DNA of 64,000 nt, taken from NCBI GenBank assembly GCA_965222975.1, contig CBDCVJ010000084.1, positions 1-64,000 of the forward strand, given 5' to 3'. Shown one piece after another: positions 43,604-52,717 of this stretch; the first letter of the stretch is position 1, and every line of letters starts with the position of its first letter. Source of the DNA: UBA6168 sp965222975. Its GTDB lineage: Bacteria > Bacteroidota > Bacteroidia > Chitinophagales > Saprospiraceae. The notes under the pieces are model-generated. The model saw nothing but the letters and a program-made list of their open reading frames with translations, was not told the origin of the DNA and ran no database searches. The position numbers and the translations under genes were made by a program.

Positions 43604-45034
43604 TCATAGCATATTTACCTTTTCTTCTAACCATGACCTAGCCGAGACTGTCCTTTCTTTTTTAAGGGTTTCTACCAACCAAGTTTTAATATCTTTCTTT
43701 CTTTCTTTACGCCATAATTTTTTAGCAAATTTTTCTATTATTTTCAATAGGTTCTTATAAGGCAAAATCTTAGCTTCTGAAAAGTACTTATTTCGCTGGA
43801 TATATTTTTTAAATGATTCAATATGTGACTCTAATACAACATTATAGCTAGAGTCTAAAATCGTTTGTTCAAAAGCCGCTCTAATCGTTAAATAGCGAAC
43901 CATTAATTGATAGGTGATTGAATAATTGTGTTGGGTAAACAACAGGATTGCTTGGACATAATCTTTTTTGCTCATACACAAAGAACCAAAAGAAAAGTTA
44001 AGCGTATCTTCTTTTGTGTTTTCATCAAGATATTTCGAAAAATCATCAATAAAATTTTCAGCCCATCTAAATTTTTTTCTTTTACATGCAGATGAAACAA
44101 TATTAATAAAGGTCACATCGCTCATTTTTCCATTCTCAATTAGTAAATTATTTTTCAATCCTATTTCGTACCAGTCAAATTGTTCGTCATAATATTTAGT
44201 CTTACCCATATTGATTTGACGCGCACAAAAGTTCAATCCCATAAAATAAATTATTCTGCAATCCGTCCTTTTTATTCCACCAATCACAGGGAAAAATATT
44301 TCATTTAATTCAAAAAAATATTTTTCGTCACTTGTGCTATGCAGTTTATTTAAAAGTTCATATAAAACAATCAATTTATTCTCAATAAAAAAATCATCCT
44401 CATTCTCTCTCACCATATCAAAAAACCGAAACTGTGCTTTTTTCTTAATAATAGTATTCCTATTTCTCAAAATCTGAGCAAACCGATATTTCGCCAACAC
44501 AAAATACGCATCCAAGCTATCCATCAATTTCTCTAATGAATCATCGCTTGCATCATAGTTATTGGTCAAAGGGTGAAAGCAATATTCCTGATACAGTCCT
44601 ATGCACTCATTATAAAACTCCATATCCTTCACAAAATCCCCATCCTGTTCAATTAAAATCTCCTGCGTTCCTTTCTTAAAATAATCATACAAGTTGCGCT
44701 GTCCATATTCCTTCACCAGCATTTTCTTACGCTTCAGCTTGTCAGATCTCAATCGTTCCATCATGATGAAATCCTCCACTACTGTAGTAAATTCCCTGAC
44801 CAACACCCGCAGCCCCCCATCGTTGAAAGGCTTATCAGGATAGAGTTTTTTGAAGAGTTTTTCCTTCTGCAACTTCTCTTCTGCAAAATCGGGATATTGC
44901 TTTTTTAATAAATCATAGAGTTTAAGCAATCGTTGGTTGGTTGCGAAGTATGGAGAAGAAAGTGCCCGTTTCAGCCTTTTGAATTCCTCTTGGTCAAGAG
45001 ATTGGAGGATTTTAGTGAGTTTTTGACCTATCAT
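43604..45034 (-). CDS. uncharacterised ~476-residue helical protein, paralogue A
   Basis: No signal peptide; almost entirely helical. The N-terminal 100 residues follow LDQEEFKRLKRALSSPYFA...LYDLLKKQYPDF, EKLFKKLYPDKPFNDGGLRVL. The middle has YEYCFHPLTNN-like and GLNFCARQINMGKTKYYDEQF stretches. The whole matches, position by position though at low identity, the protein at 57142-58557 (LFKKEKVFSAVFPDQPFND, MHPLHNHLTSYY, GINFCIRQMNRGNQKF). The repeated helical pairs suggest a TPR-like scaffold. Function unknown. Convergent with the GG-leader peptide gene. Confidence 0.75.
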   Translation of the reverse strand: MIGQKLTKILQSLDQEEFKRLKRALSSPYFATNQRLLKLYDLLKKQYPDFAEEKLQKEKLFKKLYPDKPFNDGGLRVLVREFTTVVEDFIMMERLRSDKLKRKKMLVKEYGQRNLYDYFKKGTQEILIEQDGDFVKDMEFYNECIGLYQEYCFHPLTNNYDASDDSLEKLMDSLDAYFVLAKYRFAQILRNRNTIIKKKAQFRFFDMVRENEDDFFIENKLIVLYELLNKLHSTSDEKYFFELNEIFFPVIGGIKRTDCRIIYFMGLNFCARQINMGKTKYYDEQFDWYEIGLKNNLLIENGKMSDVTFINIVSSACKRKKFRWAENFIDDFSKYLDENTKEDTLNFSFGSLCMSKKDYVQAILLFTQHNYSITYQLMVRYLTIRAAFEQTILDSSYNVVLESHIESFKKYIQRNKYFSEAKILPYKNLLKIIEKFAKKLWRKERKKDIKTWLVETLKKERTVSARSWLEEKVNML

Positions 45035-45251
45035 TTTTGGACGAAATCAACTAACGGTTAAAATAGTTCTCTTTAAATTTTAAATTATTGATAATCAGTC
45101 ATTTAAAAGAAATTAGAATCAATATTTAGCGACAAAATTACAAATAATCAATTAACAGTGTTTTGATTTTGTCCTTAAATAGTTGACAAAGCGTATCTAC
45201 ATTTGTTTCGCAAAGGATAACAAACAGAAATCTTTCCTGAATTTCCATCCA

Positions 45252-45362
45252 ATGCCCCCTATTCCATCCAAGATTTTAATGTCCCGAATAGGGCAACGAA
45301 CAGCAATTAAAAACGATCAGGCTATCATTACAATGAATAAAAGCCTTTTCGAAAAAATATAA
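45252..45362 (+). CDS. possible 36-residue ORF upstream of an orphan terminator
   Basis: ATG 45252 (MPPIPSKILMSRIGQR...) to TAA 45362, ending MNKSLFEKI. I call it only because a plus-strand terminator with a T run follows at 45423-45462 and nothing else on + precedes it. Composition is unremarkable. A small RNA is an equally good explanation for the terminator. Confidence 0.25.
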   Translation: MPPIPSKILMSRIGQRTAIKNDQAIITMNKSLFEKI

Positions 45363-45422
45363 ACAAGATTTTTTTCCCGCTGTACCCTTTAAGACCAAAC
45401 TTTTATTTAGAGGCATTTGAAG

Positions 45423-45462
45423 ACCCGGTCATTAAGCTCAATCTTGACCGGGTTTCTTTTTT
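45423..45462 (+). terminator. orphan plus-strand terminator
   Basis: acccggtca pairs with tgaccgggt around 13 bases, followed by ttcttttttg. The nearest called + gene upstream is the 42-residue peptide 1.9 kb away, with a minus-strand gene between, so the source transcript is unassigned. Confidence 0.75.
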
Positions 45463-45464
45463 GG

Positions 45465-45546
45465 GTAGGGGATGAATGCGAAAATGAAAAAAGCCCGTTC
45501 CGAATATTCGGAACGGGCTTTTTTCATTTTCGCATTCATCCCCTAC
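45465..45546. terminator. 82-bp perfect palindrome ending the peroxidase gene
   Basis: 41 bases (gtaggggatgaatgcgaaaa..., 45465-45505) are followed immediately by their exact reverse complement (45506-45546) with no loop; the centre is aat-att. The inner part (aaaaaagcccgttcc/ggaacgggctttttt) is a normal terminator. The outer 23 bases on each side extend the match into the gene's last codons, including the stop at 45543. Confidence 0.85.
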
Positions 45547-46949
45547 TGGATAACAACCTTCTCCACCTTCTGGCGATTGTCTTTTCTGATTTCCAGCATA
45601 TAAACGCCCGCCTGTAGGTTACCCTTTTCTATAAGAAGGCTGTTGGTATTGGTCTGGTAGGATTTAAGCACCCGCCCTTCCACGGTAGTCAAGCGCAAAG
45701 AATAGGTAGCGTTGGAAGGATTGTCAAATTCCACCGTTGCTTTGTCTTTGAACGGGTTCGGGAAAATAGTGATTTTTTCTTCCAACGGTAAAAACGGTGA
45801 ACTGCTGACTTCCTGGAACGGATCTGACCATTTCTCATCGGTCAGGAATGATTCGTCGGTTAGTGTTTTCATAAAAGCAACCAGGGCTGCTTTTTCATCA
45901 TCGTCAAAATCAAACCCCGTGAAATCTTGGTTGCCGATCGTCCAACCAAAATCATTGTTGGGGTGTGGGAAAACTTCATCGCTGTAAAAATCAACTACTT
46001 CTTCCAATGTTTCAAAACGACCGTCGTGCATATAAGGCCCTGTCACTTCTATGTTTCTTAAAGAAGGGCTGCGGAACTTGCCAACATCGGAGGTGCTGTT
46101 TGTCCATTCAGCCATGCCTTGATCAGCATAAACGCTATCTAACCCATTGTTCATCGTAAAGGAAGAACCGAAATGAGGTTCGCCATGACAGAAATTTCCG
46201 CAACTTTCCACAAACAATTGTTCGCCCATTTGCTCTTGGGCTGTGAAAGAGGCATCGCCCATCATCACCTGATCGAATTTGGAATTAAAGGAAGACATCG
46301 AACGGACGAATTGTGCAATAGCACTACCAATGCGGTCGATTGTCACATCAGGTGAGCCAAACGCATCTTCGAAAAGGGGCGCATAATATTCCGATGCCTC
46401 CAATTTCTGGATGAGTACTTCAAGGTCCTTGCCCAGTTCTCCCTCATGCTCAATAGGCTGGAGCACCATCACCTCTAAATTGGTTTCCCTGGAATCCCAA
46501 AACAAGCCGTTTTCACCTCCGAAGGGTTCAATGAAAAGAGAACCGCCCCAGACTATATCATTCAAATTGGGACTGTTGCGGGTCGTTTTGGCATCGTCAA
46601 TGCCATCGCTAAACGTTGTATTATCAGCAAAGGCAAACTCTTGCTTGTGGCATGAAGCACAAGACAGTTCATTTGACTTTGAAAGTTTTTTATCGTAAAA
46701 CAGCACCCTGCCCAAAGTTGCCCCTTCAGGGCTGATCATACTATTGATCGTTGTAGAATCCACAAACGACCAAGGCCCAAACATAATATGGTCTGGAAAA
46801 TCCAAATCGTAATCGTAAGGTACTTCTGGAAGTACAGGGATCATCTCGACGAGATTGGAAACAAAGTTGTTGTGTTGGATTTTGGTGGTACTGGCGGTCA
46901 ATAAGATAAGCAATGTGAGTGCAGCCAAAAAGGTATAGCGTATTTTCAT
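45543..46949 (-). CDS. di-haem cytochrome c peroxidase family protein with T9SS tail
   Basis: 468 residues from the ATG at 46949 (MKIRYTFLAALTLLILLTAS). Typical family landmarks: GRVLFYDKKLSKSNELSCASCHKQEFAFAD with haem 1 motif CASCH, then TRNSPNLNDI, GGENGLFWDSRETNLE and VGKFRSPSLRNIEVTGPYMHDGRFETLEEV split along the chain. The second haem motif reads CGNFCH, a CX3CH instead of CX2CH. C-terminal T9SS domain (IFPNPFKDKATVEF to EKVVIQ). It would reduce H2O2 or oxidise partners outside the outer membrane or at the surface, as in MauG/CcpA relatives. Confidence 0.9.
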   Translation of the reverse strand: MKIRYTFLAALTLLILLTASTTKIQHNNFVSNLVEMIPVLPEVPYDYDLDFPDHIMFGPWSFVDSTTINSMISPEGATLGRVLFYDKKLSKSNELSCASCHKQEFAFADNTTFSDGIDDAKTTRNSPNLNDIVWGGSLFIEPFGGENGLFWDSRETNLEVMVLQPIEHEGELGKDLEVLIQKLEASEYYAPLFEDAFGSPDVTIDRIGSAIAQFVRSMSSFNSKFDQVMMGDASFTAQEQMGEQLFVESCGNFCHGEPHFGSSFTMNNGLDSVYADQGMAEWTNSTSDVGKFRSPSLRNIEVTGPYMHDGRFETLEEVVDFYSDEVFPHPNNDFGWTIGNQDFTGFDFDDDEKAALVAFMKTLTDESFLTDEKWSDPFQEVSSSPFLPLEEKITIFPNPFKDKATVEFDNPSNATYSLRLTTVEGRVLKSYQTNTNSLLIEKGNLQAGVYMLEIRKDNRQKVEKVVIQ

Positions 46950-47136
46950 AACAATAATAGGTTTAAGTGATGAGAAAATGTACGAATTGAATCGCTTGAG
47001 CAAAATTAACGAGAATAGGCTTTGTATGCAAACCTTAGAAAGGGTTCGTCAAAAATCTTGCAAAAGGCGGTGCAGTTGTCTTGGTGATGTTCAAAAAATA
47101 ATTTCGACATTTCCCCATTGTAGGCGGGATTTCCGA

Positions 47137-47622
47137 TTAAAATACGGGAAATGAAAAAGAGGAATAGTGGGAATACTTCTTATTGGTAGTCAAAGGGAAC
47201 TTATATTGCAGGGTAAAATTTTTAAGAAAAGCATTCAATTCAGCATTATCAATGTTTCGGGAATTGGGTTTCAGGTGAAAGCCGATGTACTCAATCGTAC
47301 CATCCTCCCGCCAGAAAATATGCATCCAAGCTTTTACACCTTTTAGGTCAAATTCCATCAAAGCAGCAAAGGCTTCCATCTCTTTCATCATGCTGTACAG
47401 CTTACCATGCGCTACTTTCATATCACCATTGCAAGCCTCCAGCAAGGTTTGGTAATCGGGCAAAATGCTTTCGTATAGCTGATCATGTTCCCCAAGTTTG
47501 AATACATTGGGCAAAGAAAAGTATTGTGCAGAAGGAGGTTGGGAAGTTTGGCTATGGCCTTTTTCCAGATAGATGCCTATTAAAACGGCGACGAGTATAC
47601 CAAGAATAGCTTTTGTATTCAT
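47137..47622 (-). CDS. secreted protein of unknown function
   Basis: 161 residues from the ATG at 47622 (MNTKAILGILVAVLIGIYLEKGHSQ), a signal peptide or anchor. The mature part (ILPDYQTLLEACNGDMKVAHGKLYSMMKEMEAFAALMEFDLKG broken by helices) is helical with a C-terminal strand pattern (AWMHIFWREDGTIEYIGFHL). No family recognised. It lies 187 bases upstream of the peroxidase gene on the same strand and could be co-transcribed. Confidence 0.65.
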   Translation of the reverse strand: MNTKAILGILVAVLIGIYLEKGHSQTSQPPSAQYFSLPNVFKLGEHDQLYESILPDYQTLLEACNGDMKVAHGKLYSMMKEMEAFAALMEFDLKGVKAWMHIFWREDGTIEYIGFHLKPNSRNIDNAELNAFLKNFTLQYKFPLTTNKKYSHYSSFSFPVF

Positions 47623-48075
47623 GATGGTCACTTTGACAATTGGTTAGAAGTCTGGGTCGCTTTCAAATTCTGCAAAAAACAAAAAACACTTGGAGAGTTG
47701 GGAGATAAAATTTTGTTTTGGGTTTCAGTCGGATTGTAGAACAAATGTATAAATTAAAATGAGAATTTCCCTCACCAGTCGAAAACAAAAACAAGAATAT
47801 ATCCAAAAGCCTAATTTTGGGTTACAAATTGCTGAGTATCAATAGCGCACAAAAAAGAATCAGGAAACACCATACTGCTGAACATTGGATTTCAGATAAT
47901 AAACATTAGAGAAAGAACAGTGTCTAAACCCTTGATTTCCATAGTAAATCCGAGTGATACTACATCTAAAATCTAATCTAATGTCCAGTAGTTTGAGGAC
48001 ACACACACCGGAATGTTCAACTAATTTAATTTCAACCATGAAAAAGCCCTTTATTTCTTCATTCAACATCATACT
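47623..48075. other. 453-base intergenic region
   Basis: Between a minus-strand secreted protein and the plus-strand CvpA gene. Short frames exist (for example 47759-47845 on +, 47860-48072 on -), but none has convincing protein features. No repeats or strong hairpins noticed. Confidence 0.4.
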
Positions 48076-48672
48076 ATGATCATAGACGGATTCTTACTGA
48101 TAATTGCCGGATGGGGGTTTTACCAAGGCTTCTCGAGAGGGATCATCTCAACGGTTTTCACCGTTTTTTCATTTGTGTTCGGGTTGATGGTCGCCTTCAA
48201 GCTCTCCCCTGCAGCCACCCGTTTCATTGATTCCCTGTTCAAATCGGACAACCCCATCAACTTTGTCGTCGGTTTCATCCTCTCCTTTCTCCTTACGATG
48301 ATAATCATACGGACGGTTGCTAAGTATTTGGAGAAAGCATTGGAAAGCGCCAACATTAATATCATTAACCAAGTCCTGGGTGGTGTTTTGTTGGCCTCGC
48401 TTTACACACTCATATTTACGCTCTTTGTCTGGTTTGCTGATAAATCACATATTATCAATGAAGATGTTCGGACTTCTTCCAAAACCTATCCTTACTTAAA
48501 GGAGTTTCCTGGGAAAATGAAAACGGTTTATGAATACATAAAACCCTCGTTTCAAGAGTTCTGGCAGGAATCGGTCAAGTTCCTCGACCGGATGGAAGAG
48601 AAAAGCATGGAAGAGACGGAGTCGGCACCAACCATTTTTGATATACCAGAGGAGGAAGAGAAGAAAGAATAG
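48076..48672 (+). CDS. CvpA family inner-membrane protein
   Basis: 198 residues, four hydrophobic helices. The first (IIDGFLLIIAGWGFYQGFSRGIIS) matches the CvpA consensus including the G-F-x-x-G-x-R/S-G motif. Then VFSFVFGLMVAFKLSP, INFVVGFILSFLLTMIIIR and LGGVLLASLYTLIFTLFVW. The cytoplasmic tail is acidic (MEETESAP...EEEEKKE). CvpA proteins affect colicin V production, envelope homeostasis and biofilm; mechanism is unresolved. Confidence 0.88.
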   Translation: MIIDGFLLIIAGWGFYQGFSRGIISTVFTVFSFVFGLMVAFKLSPAATRFIDSLFKSDNPINFVVGFILSFLLTMIIIRTVAKYLEKALESANINIINQVLGGVLLASLYTLIFTLFVWFADKSHIINEDVRTSSKTYPYLKEFPGKMKTVYEYIKPSFQEFWQESVKFLDRMEEKSMEETESAPTIFDIPEEEEKKE

Positions 48673-48678
48673 GAGAAT

Positions 48679-48744
48679 TAAAAGATCAAATGCAGAACAC
48701 CCGTTCCTGAATTCAGGAGCGGGTGTTCTGCATTTGATCTTTTA
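48679..48744. terminator. 66-bp palindrome shared by convergent genes
   Basis: 33 bases (taaaagatcaaatgcagaac..., 48679-48711) and their reverse complement (48712-48744) match except for one position that still forms a G-U pair. There is no loop (centre gaa-ttc). It fills most of the 81-base gap between the CvpA stop and the T9SS protein stop. Confidence 0.85.
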
Positions 48745-48753
48745 CTCAACCTC

Positions 48754-50655
48754 TCATTTAAAAAACTTTCCAGCTTTCCTGTTCCCGCCACCATGGATAT
48801 GATAAATATAAATGCCTGAAGGAATTGTCGTCATAGGAAAGTCAATGCTGTGGTCGTCTGGGTAAATAGTGGTATGCATTATTCTTTGCCCTTGCAGGTT
48901 GAAAACATCCAATTCCACTTCATCTGCCAATGGACCATTTTTCAAGTGCAGCTGTCCATTTGAATAATAGACTTCGGTTTCATACTGCATTGCTTCATTT
49001 GTTGGTGTAAGCCCATTCAGAGGCGAATAAAACAGCCCATTAAAAGGTTCATAGTTGGCTGTCGTGAAATCCCCGGCAAAATAAGCATTGCCATTATAGG
49101 ATGCCGCTGCAGTGACTGTACCATCCATCCAAAAACCAATTTGCCCCCCATAACTACCAGTATAGAACATTTCACTTATTCCAGTTTCATATATACCGAC
49201 AATTGGATCGATTGAAAAACCGCCGTATAAAATCAAACGATCATTATGCCGTAAAAAGCCATGTGCAATTCCGTCGCCGATAGCAGAATAGAAACTATCG
49301 TGATGAAACCATATTCCTGCACTTAAATAGGCAACCGGGTTTTGTTCATTAAAATCGCCGCCAACCACCAACCTTCCGTCAAAAACAGCAGCAGCCAAAA
49401 CGGGTTGATACCCACCGGAAAATGTGCTTGGCAACCAGTTCCTTTCATAGGTGTCCCAATAAGCGAGGTGTTGTGTTTTGACAGGCTGAAAAGAAGGATG
49501 ATCAACGTGGGCGGCCACTTCCGAATAATCGCCACCAACCAAAATGTAAGCTGTGTTTTTTGTAAAACACCACACTGGGCCGTCCACTGTCAGCAAATCC
49601 TCTATCACCTCCCCATCGTATTCACCATCCTGTGACCAAGCCCCTGTGTCCTTATTAAACCGCGCAAGGAAGGGCATTTCCATTCCATCTATTTTTTTAA
49701 AATCACCGCCCACATAAAGGTCTTTTAAGGAACCTTGAAGGGCAAAAATGCCCCCTTCCATATTCCCCGATTGTAAAGGCTGCCATGCACCGTTTTCCCA
49801 CTTGGCGATATTGGCTGGTTCTTGCATATTGGGCAACGTAAATTCACCACCGATCACCAGCCCTCCATCGAACAAAGCAACTGCATGAATCTCACCATCA
49901 ACCCCATCTCCGTAGGTATGCCAGTTCTCGCCATCCCAAGTTGCTATGCTGTTAGTCGCCATGCCATCAATTTCCGTAAAATCTCCAGCGACGACCACTC
50001 CTGTGGGAGCAAAACTGTTATTGCTGAACATCACATTTATCTGTCCATTTGCGCCACCGCCGTTGCCCACTGCATAAGTTGCCTGCTCGGCAGGCGGATA
50101 GCCGGGTTGAATCCATGCCAATTCATCCACAGTGAAACCATTAATATTTGCCCATTCCATCAGTTCAGGGTATATGGTCAATTCTTGCACATAGGCAAAG
50201 TTGCTTTCATTGGCAATCTTCTCTACTGTTTTAGCTGCCCCGCTCTGCAACATTAGATGTCCTACCGCACAAGCAGTGCCATGCACGTCAATAAAATATG
50301 GTTGTCGTTTTGCATGAAATGTATTTTTTGGAAAAACGCCTGTTTGCCAATAGTCCCGCAATTCTTGCAAGCGGAGTATGCGGTTGATTTTTTGAGCAGG
50401 GGTAAGGTGACCCATTTCACGCTTGGACAAGGCCGTCTCTACCAGCCGAAGGTGCATCTGAATCCGCTCCCTTTCATTTTTAAAGTTAATAGAGATTTGC
50501 AGATCAGGCAATACATTTTTTTGGTGCCGCCATTCGGCATTTACTTCAATTAAATGGTCAATTAATGGCAGATAAGCACTGGGTGATATGTTTTTTGAAA
50601 AAGAAAAATTAAAACAAGCACTAATGAGGAAGGAAATTAAGAGCGATCTTTTCAT
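48754..50655 (-). CDS. T9SS-secreted propeller-like protein
   Basis: 633 residues. Signal peptide MKRSLLISFLISACFNFSFS. An N-terminal helical domain (about residues 30-190) contains DVHGTACAVGHLMLQSGA, then a propeller-like region of repeated GGxFxxxxxxxxxxIAxWxGxxW units (VVAGDFTEIDGMATNSIATW, IGGEFTLPN, VGGDFKKIDG, VGGDYSEV). The T9SS domain (EVYYSNGQL to KAGKFFK) is shorter than in its siblings and has no P-N-P motif. Function unknown. Confidence 0.78.
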   Translation of the reverse strand: MKRSLLISFLISACFNFSFSKNISPSAYLPLIDHLIEVNAEWRHQKNVLPDLQISINFKNERERIQMHLRLVETALSKREMGHLTPAQKINRILRLQELRDYWQTGVFPKNTFHAKRQPYFIDVHGTACAVGHLMLQSGAAKTVEKIANESNFAYVQELTIYPELMEWANINGFTVDELAWIQPGYPPAEQATYAVGNGGGANGQINVMFSNNSFAPTGVVVAGDFTEIDGMATNSIATWDGENWHTYGDGVDGEIHAVALFDGGLVIGGEFTLPNMQEPANIAKWENGAWQPLQSGNMEGGIFALQGSLKDLYVGGDFKKIDGMEMPFLARFNKDTGAWSQDGEYDGEVIEDLLTVDGPVWCFTKNTAYILVGGDYSEVAAHVDHPSFQPVKTQHLAYWDTYERNWLPSTFSGGYQPVLAAAVFDGRLVVGGDFNEQNPVAYLSAGIWFHHDSFYSAIGDGIAHGFLRHNDRLILYGGFSIDPIVGIYETGISEMFYTGSYGGQIGFWMDGTVTAAASYNGNAYFAGDFTTANYEPFNGLFYSPLNGLTPTNEAMQYETEVYYSNGQLHLKNGPLADEVELDVFNLQGQRIMHTTIYPDDHSIDFPMTTIPSGIYIYHIHGGGNRKAGKFFK

Positions 50656-50812
50656 GATGTTCGGTTTTAGTGAAATAATAAGGCAAGCAATTTACTGGGA
50701 CTTATGCAAAACAGAAAGTTATTCACAGTTGGGGTTTGCAATTCAACAGGCATAAACCAAGATTGACAGAAGTAACACCTTACAAGGTTTCAAAATCTTT
50801 AATGTGTAATTT

Positions 50813-51733
50813 TTATTTTTTCTTAAACACAACATTGTCAGAATCCAAACCCCGGTCAATCATGGCTTTTTTGATGTTTTTACAAAAAACCAATCTGCCT
50901 TGTTTGTTAATGGTAAAAACATCATATCCTTTATTCTCTATAAAATCAATAGCTTTTTCGTGTATTTTATTTTGACTGTTTTCCATTAAATATTCCATTA
51001 CCAAAACGGGGGTACTGTTTTTTAAAAAATGAGTCATGCCGTCCAGCACCTGTAATTCTGCACCTTCCACGTCAATTTTTATTATTGCAGGGGAAATATT
51101 TTTCTTAAAAAAATAATCGTCCAGTTTTTGGCCAGCTATTTTTATTTTCTTGGGCGCACCTTCTTTTGTTTTTTTAAGTTCATTTTTTTCTGGCAACATC
51201 AAGGAATTATATTCCGATAAAAGCACTGGATATTCATAAAAGACAAATTCTTGATTTGCATCGGCTGCCGCTTTGTTTTCAATAATAATATTTTTTGCCG
51301 CTGCCGTATTCTTTTGCAAAACCCCAAATGTTGCACGGGAGGCTTCAAAAGAAATAACCTTCCCTTTTTCCCCAACCAATTGCGAGGCCAACAAGGTAAA
51401 ATAACCAAAATGGGCGCCCACATCACAAAAGGTTTCTCCAGCATTTAGTTGTTTGATTAAAAAACGGGCAAGCCTAATTTCAGAATCGTGCGTTTTTGCC
51501 CCAAACAAATAAATCTCTGTGGCAGATGGCAGCACCACTTGCATTTCTTTTCCAAAAAAAGTTTGTGTTTTTTTGTATTTCCCTCTTTTTTTTATTGGAT
51601 AAATAAATCGCCAATAACCAATTGCTGAAATATAACGGATGGGATTTTTAAAAAATCGGTTTAATATATTACCCTTCGCAAGTTTTTCTATTTCATCAAT
51701 TTTTTTTTCAAGTACAACTCTATTATTCGTCAT
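50813..51733 (-). CDS. FkbM family methyltransferase
   Basis: 306 residues. SAM-binding motif I in GETFCDVGAHFGYFTLLASQ (about residues 92-111), motif II in VISFEASRATFGVLQKN. The FkbM-typical IKIDVEGAELQVLDGM lies near residue 220, with PVLVMEYL close to the end. FkbM enzymes O-methylate sugars or polyketides; nothing adjacent indicates a substrate. A basic N-terminus (residues 1-60) may bind membrane or a partner. Confidence 0.88.
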   Translation of the reverse strand: MTNNRVVLEKKIDEIEKLAKGNILNRFFKNPIRYISAIGYWRFIYPIKKRGKYKKTQTFFGKEMQVVLPSATEIYLFGAKTHDSEIRLARFLIKQLNAGETFCDVGAHFGYFTLLASQLVGEKGKVISFEASRATFGVLQKNTAAAKNIIIENKAAADANQEFVFYEYPVLLSEYNSLMLPEKNELKKTKEGAPKKIKIAGQKLDDYFFKKNISPAIIKIDVEGAELQVLDGMTHFLKNSTPVLVMEYLMENSQNKIHEKAIDFIENKGYDVFTINKQGRLVFCKNIKKAMIDRGLDSDNVVFKKK

Positions 51734-51757
51734 TACTCATTTGTCATTATGCATTAT

Positions 51758-52321
51758 TCATTTATCAATCCCTTTTATTTTCCGAATGCGCTTAGGGTTC
51801 CACCAGAGCCAGAATCCGCTGAAGGCCAGCACCATCAATCCACAAGAGGTCAAAGTAGTATAAGTGACTTTTGAGTGTTCACCAGCATTGCCAACAAGGC
51901 GATCAACAATCGTCCCGTCATGGATATGTTCGATGAAGTCGTTCCAGCGTTTTTGGGTGCTGAGTATTTCCCCAGTAGTCAAATCTATTTGTATTTCGGT
52001 GTAATGTGTTTCAAATGAGATTTTAGCAACACCCTTGTCCGGACGGACGTCTATACGGTCAATGTCAGGGGAACGGTGGAGACTATCTTTTACAAATTGG
52101 GTGACGACGACCTGTATACTATCCAAAGAAATCCAATCGGTCGCAGTTTTACTAATTCCCTTTTGAGTAGGCGGCGTAAAATCTGCCTGTTTTTTCCAGC
52201 CAAGCAATACCCCTGTTGCCCCGATGATGAACATAAAAACGAACAACGGCACGGCCAACCACTTATGCAGCCTGCGATAGGTGCGGGTGAAACTGGCTAT
52301 TTTTTCTGTCCGTTTTTTCAT
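51758..52321 (-). CDS. PepSY-associated membrane protein
   Basis: 187 residues. First helix in YRRLHKWLAVPLFVFMFIIGATGVLLGW, with the basic RLHKW motif at the membrane face. An extracytoplasmic PepSY-like domain follows (IDRIDVRPDKGVAKISFETHYTEIQIDLTTGEIL split over strands). After HDGTIVDRLVGN comes a second helix (LTSCGLMVLAFSGFWLWW). Relatives accompany iron-siderophore reductases or act alone; here no iron gene adjoins. Confidence 0.85.
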   Translation of the reverse strand: MKKRTEKIASFTRTYRRLHKWLAVPLFVFMFIIGATGVLLGWKKQADFTPPTQKGISKTATDWISLDSIQVVVTQFVKDSLHRSPDIDRIDVRPDKGVAKISFETHYTEIQIDLTTGEILSTQKRWNDFIEHIHDGTIVDRLVGNAGEHSKVTYTTLTSCGLMVLAFSGFWLWWNPKRIRKIKGIDK

Positions 52322-52572
52322 GCAAACCGAGGCGCATCAATAATCAGTTTTTAAAATGCGCTGGCAAAGGTAATAAAAGGGAGAAAGTCAAATTTCATGG
52401 CCTGTTTGCCTAAATAAAAATGCCTGCATAGGGTTTGATCTTTCCCCAGCAGCCACTATTAATTATTTGTACATCTGTGCGCTATACCACTTTTGTTTGT
52501 ATATCCGTGCGAAGCCTTGATTTATTGACCTCTTGGGCACACAACTTGAGAAACACCCATTCATAACCAACA

Positions 52573-52698
52573 ATGACATCACATATCAGAGCAGTCAATT
52601 TTTCCCAAATCTTGAGGTTGGCGATTGTTCAATTTGCTTATTTTTCAAGACGGTCTGAAAAAGCATCAAGGCTTCAAAAAATCGAATTTTCTGAGTGA
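52573..52698 (+). CDS. possible 41-residue ORF upstream of an orphan terminator
   Basis: ATG 52573 (MTSHIRAVNFSQILRLAIVQ) to TGA 52698, ending QKIEFSE. It could be a truncated remnant of a longer gene. A plus-strand hairpin with a T run follows at 52718. No other + gene is near. Low confidence. Confidence 0.25.
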   Translation: MTSHIRAVNFSQILRLAIVQFAYFSRRSEKASRLQKIEFSE

Positions 52699-52717
52699 CT
52701 TTAAATACGCTTTTGCT

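Noticed and set aside
47860..48072. 70-codon minus-strand frame divergent from CvpA by three bases
   Set aside because: Leaves no room for the CvpA promoter, and the sequence has no family-like features; still the best of the rejected small frames.
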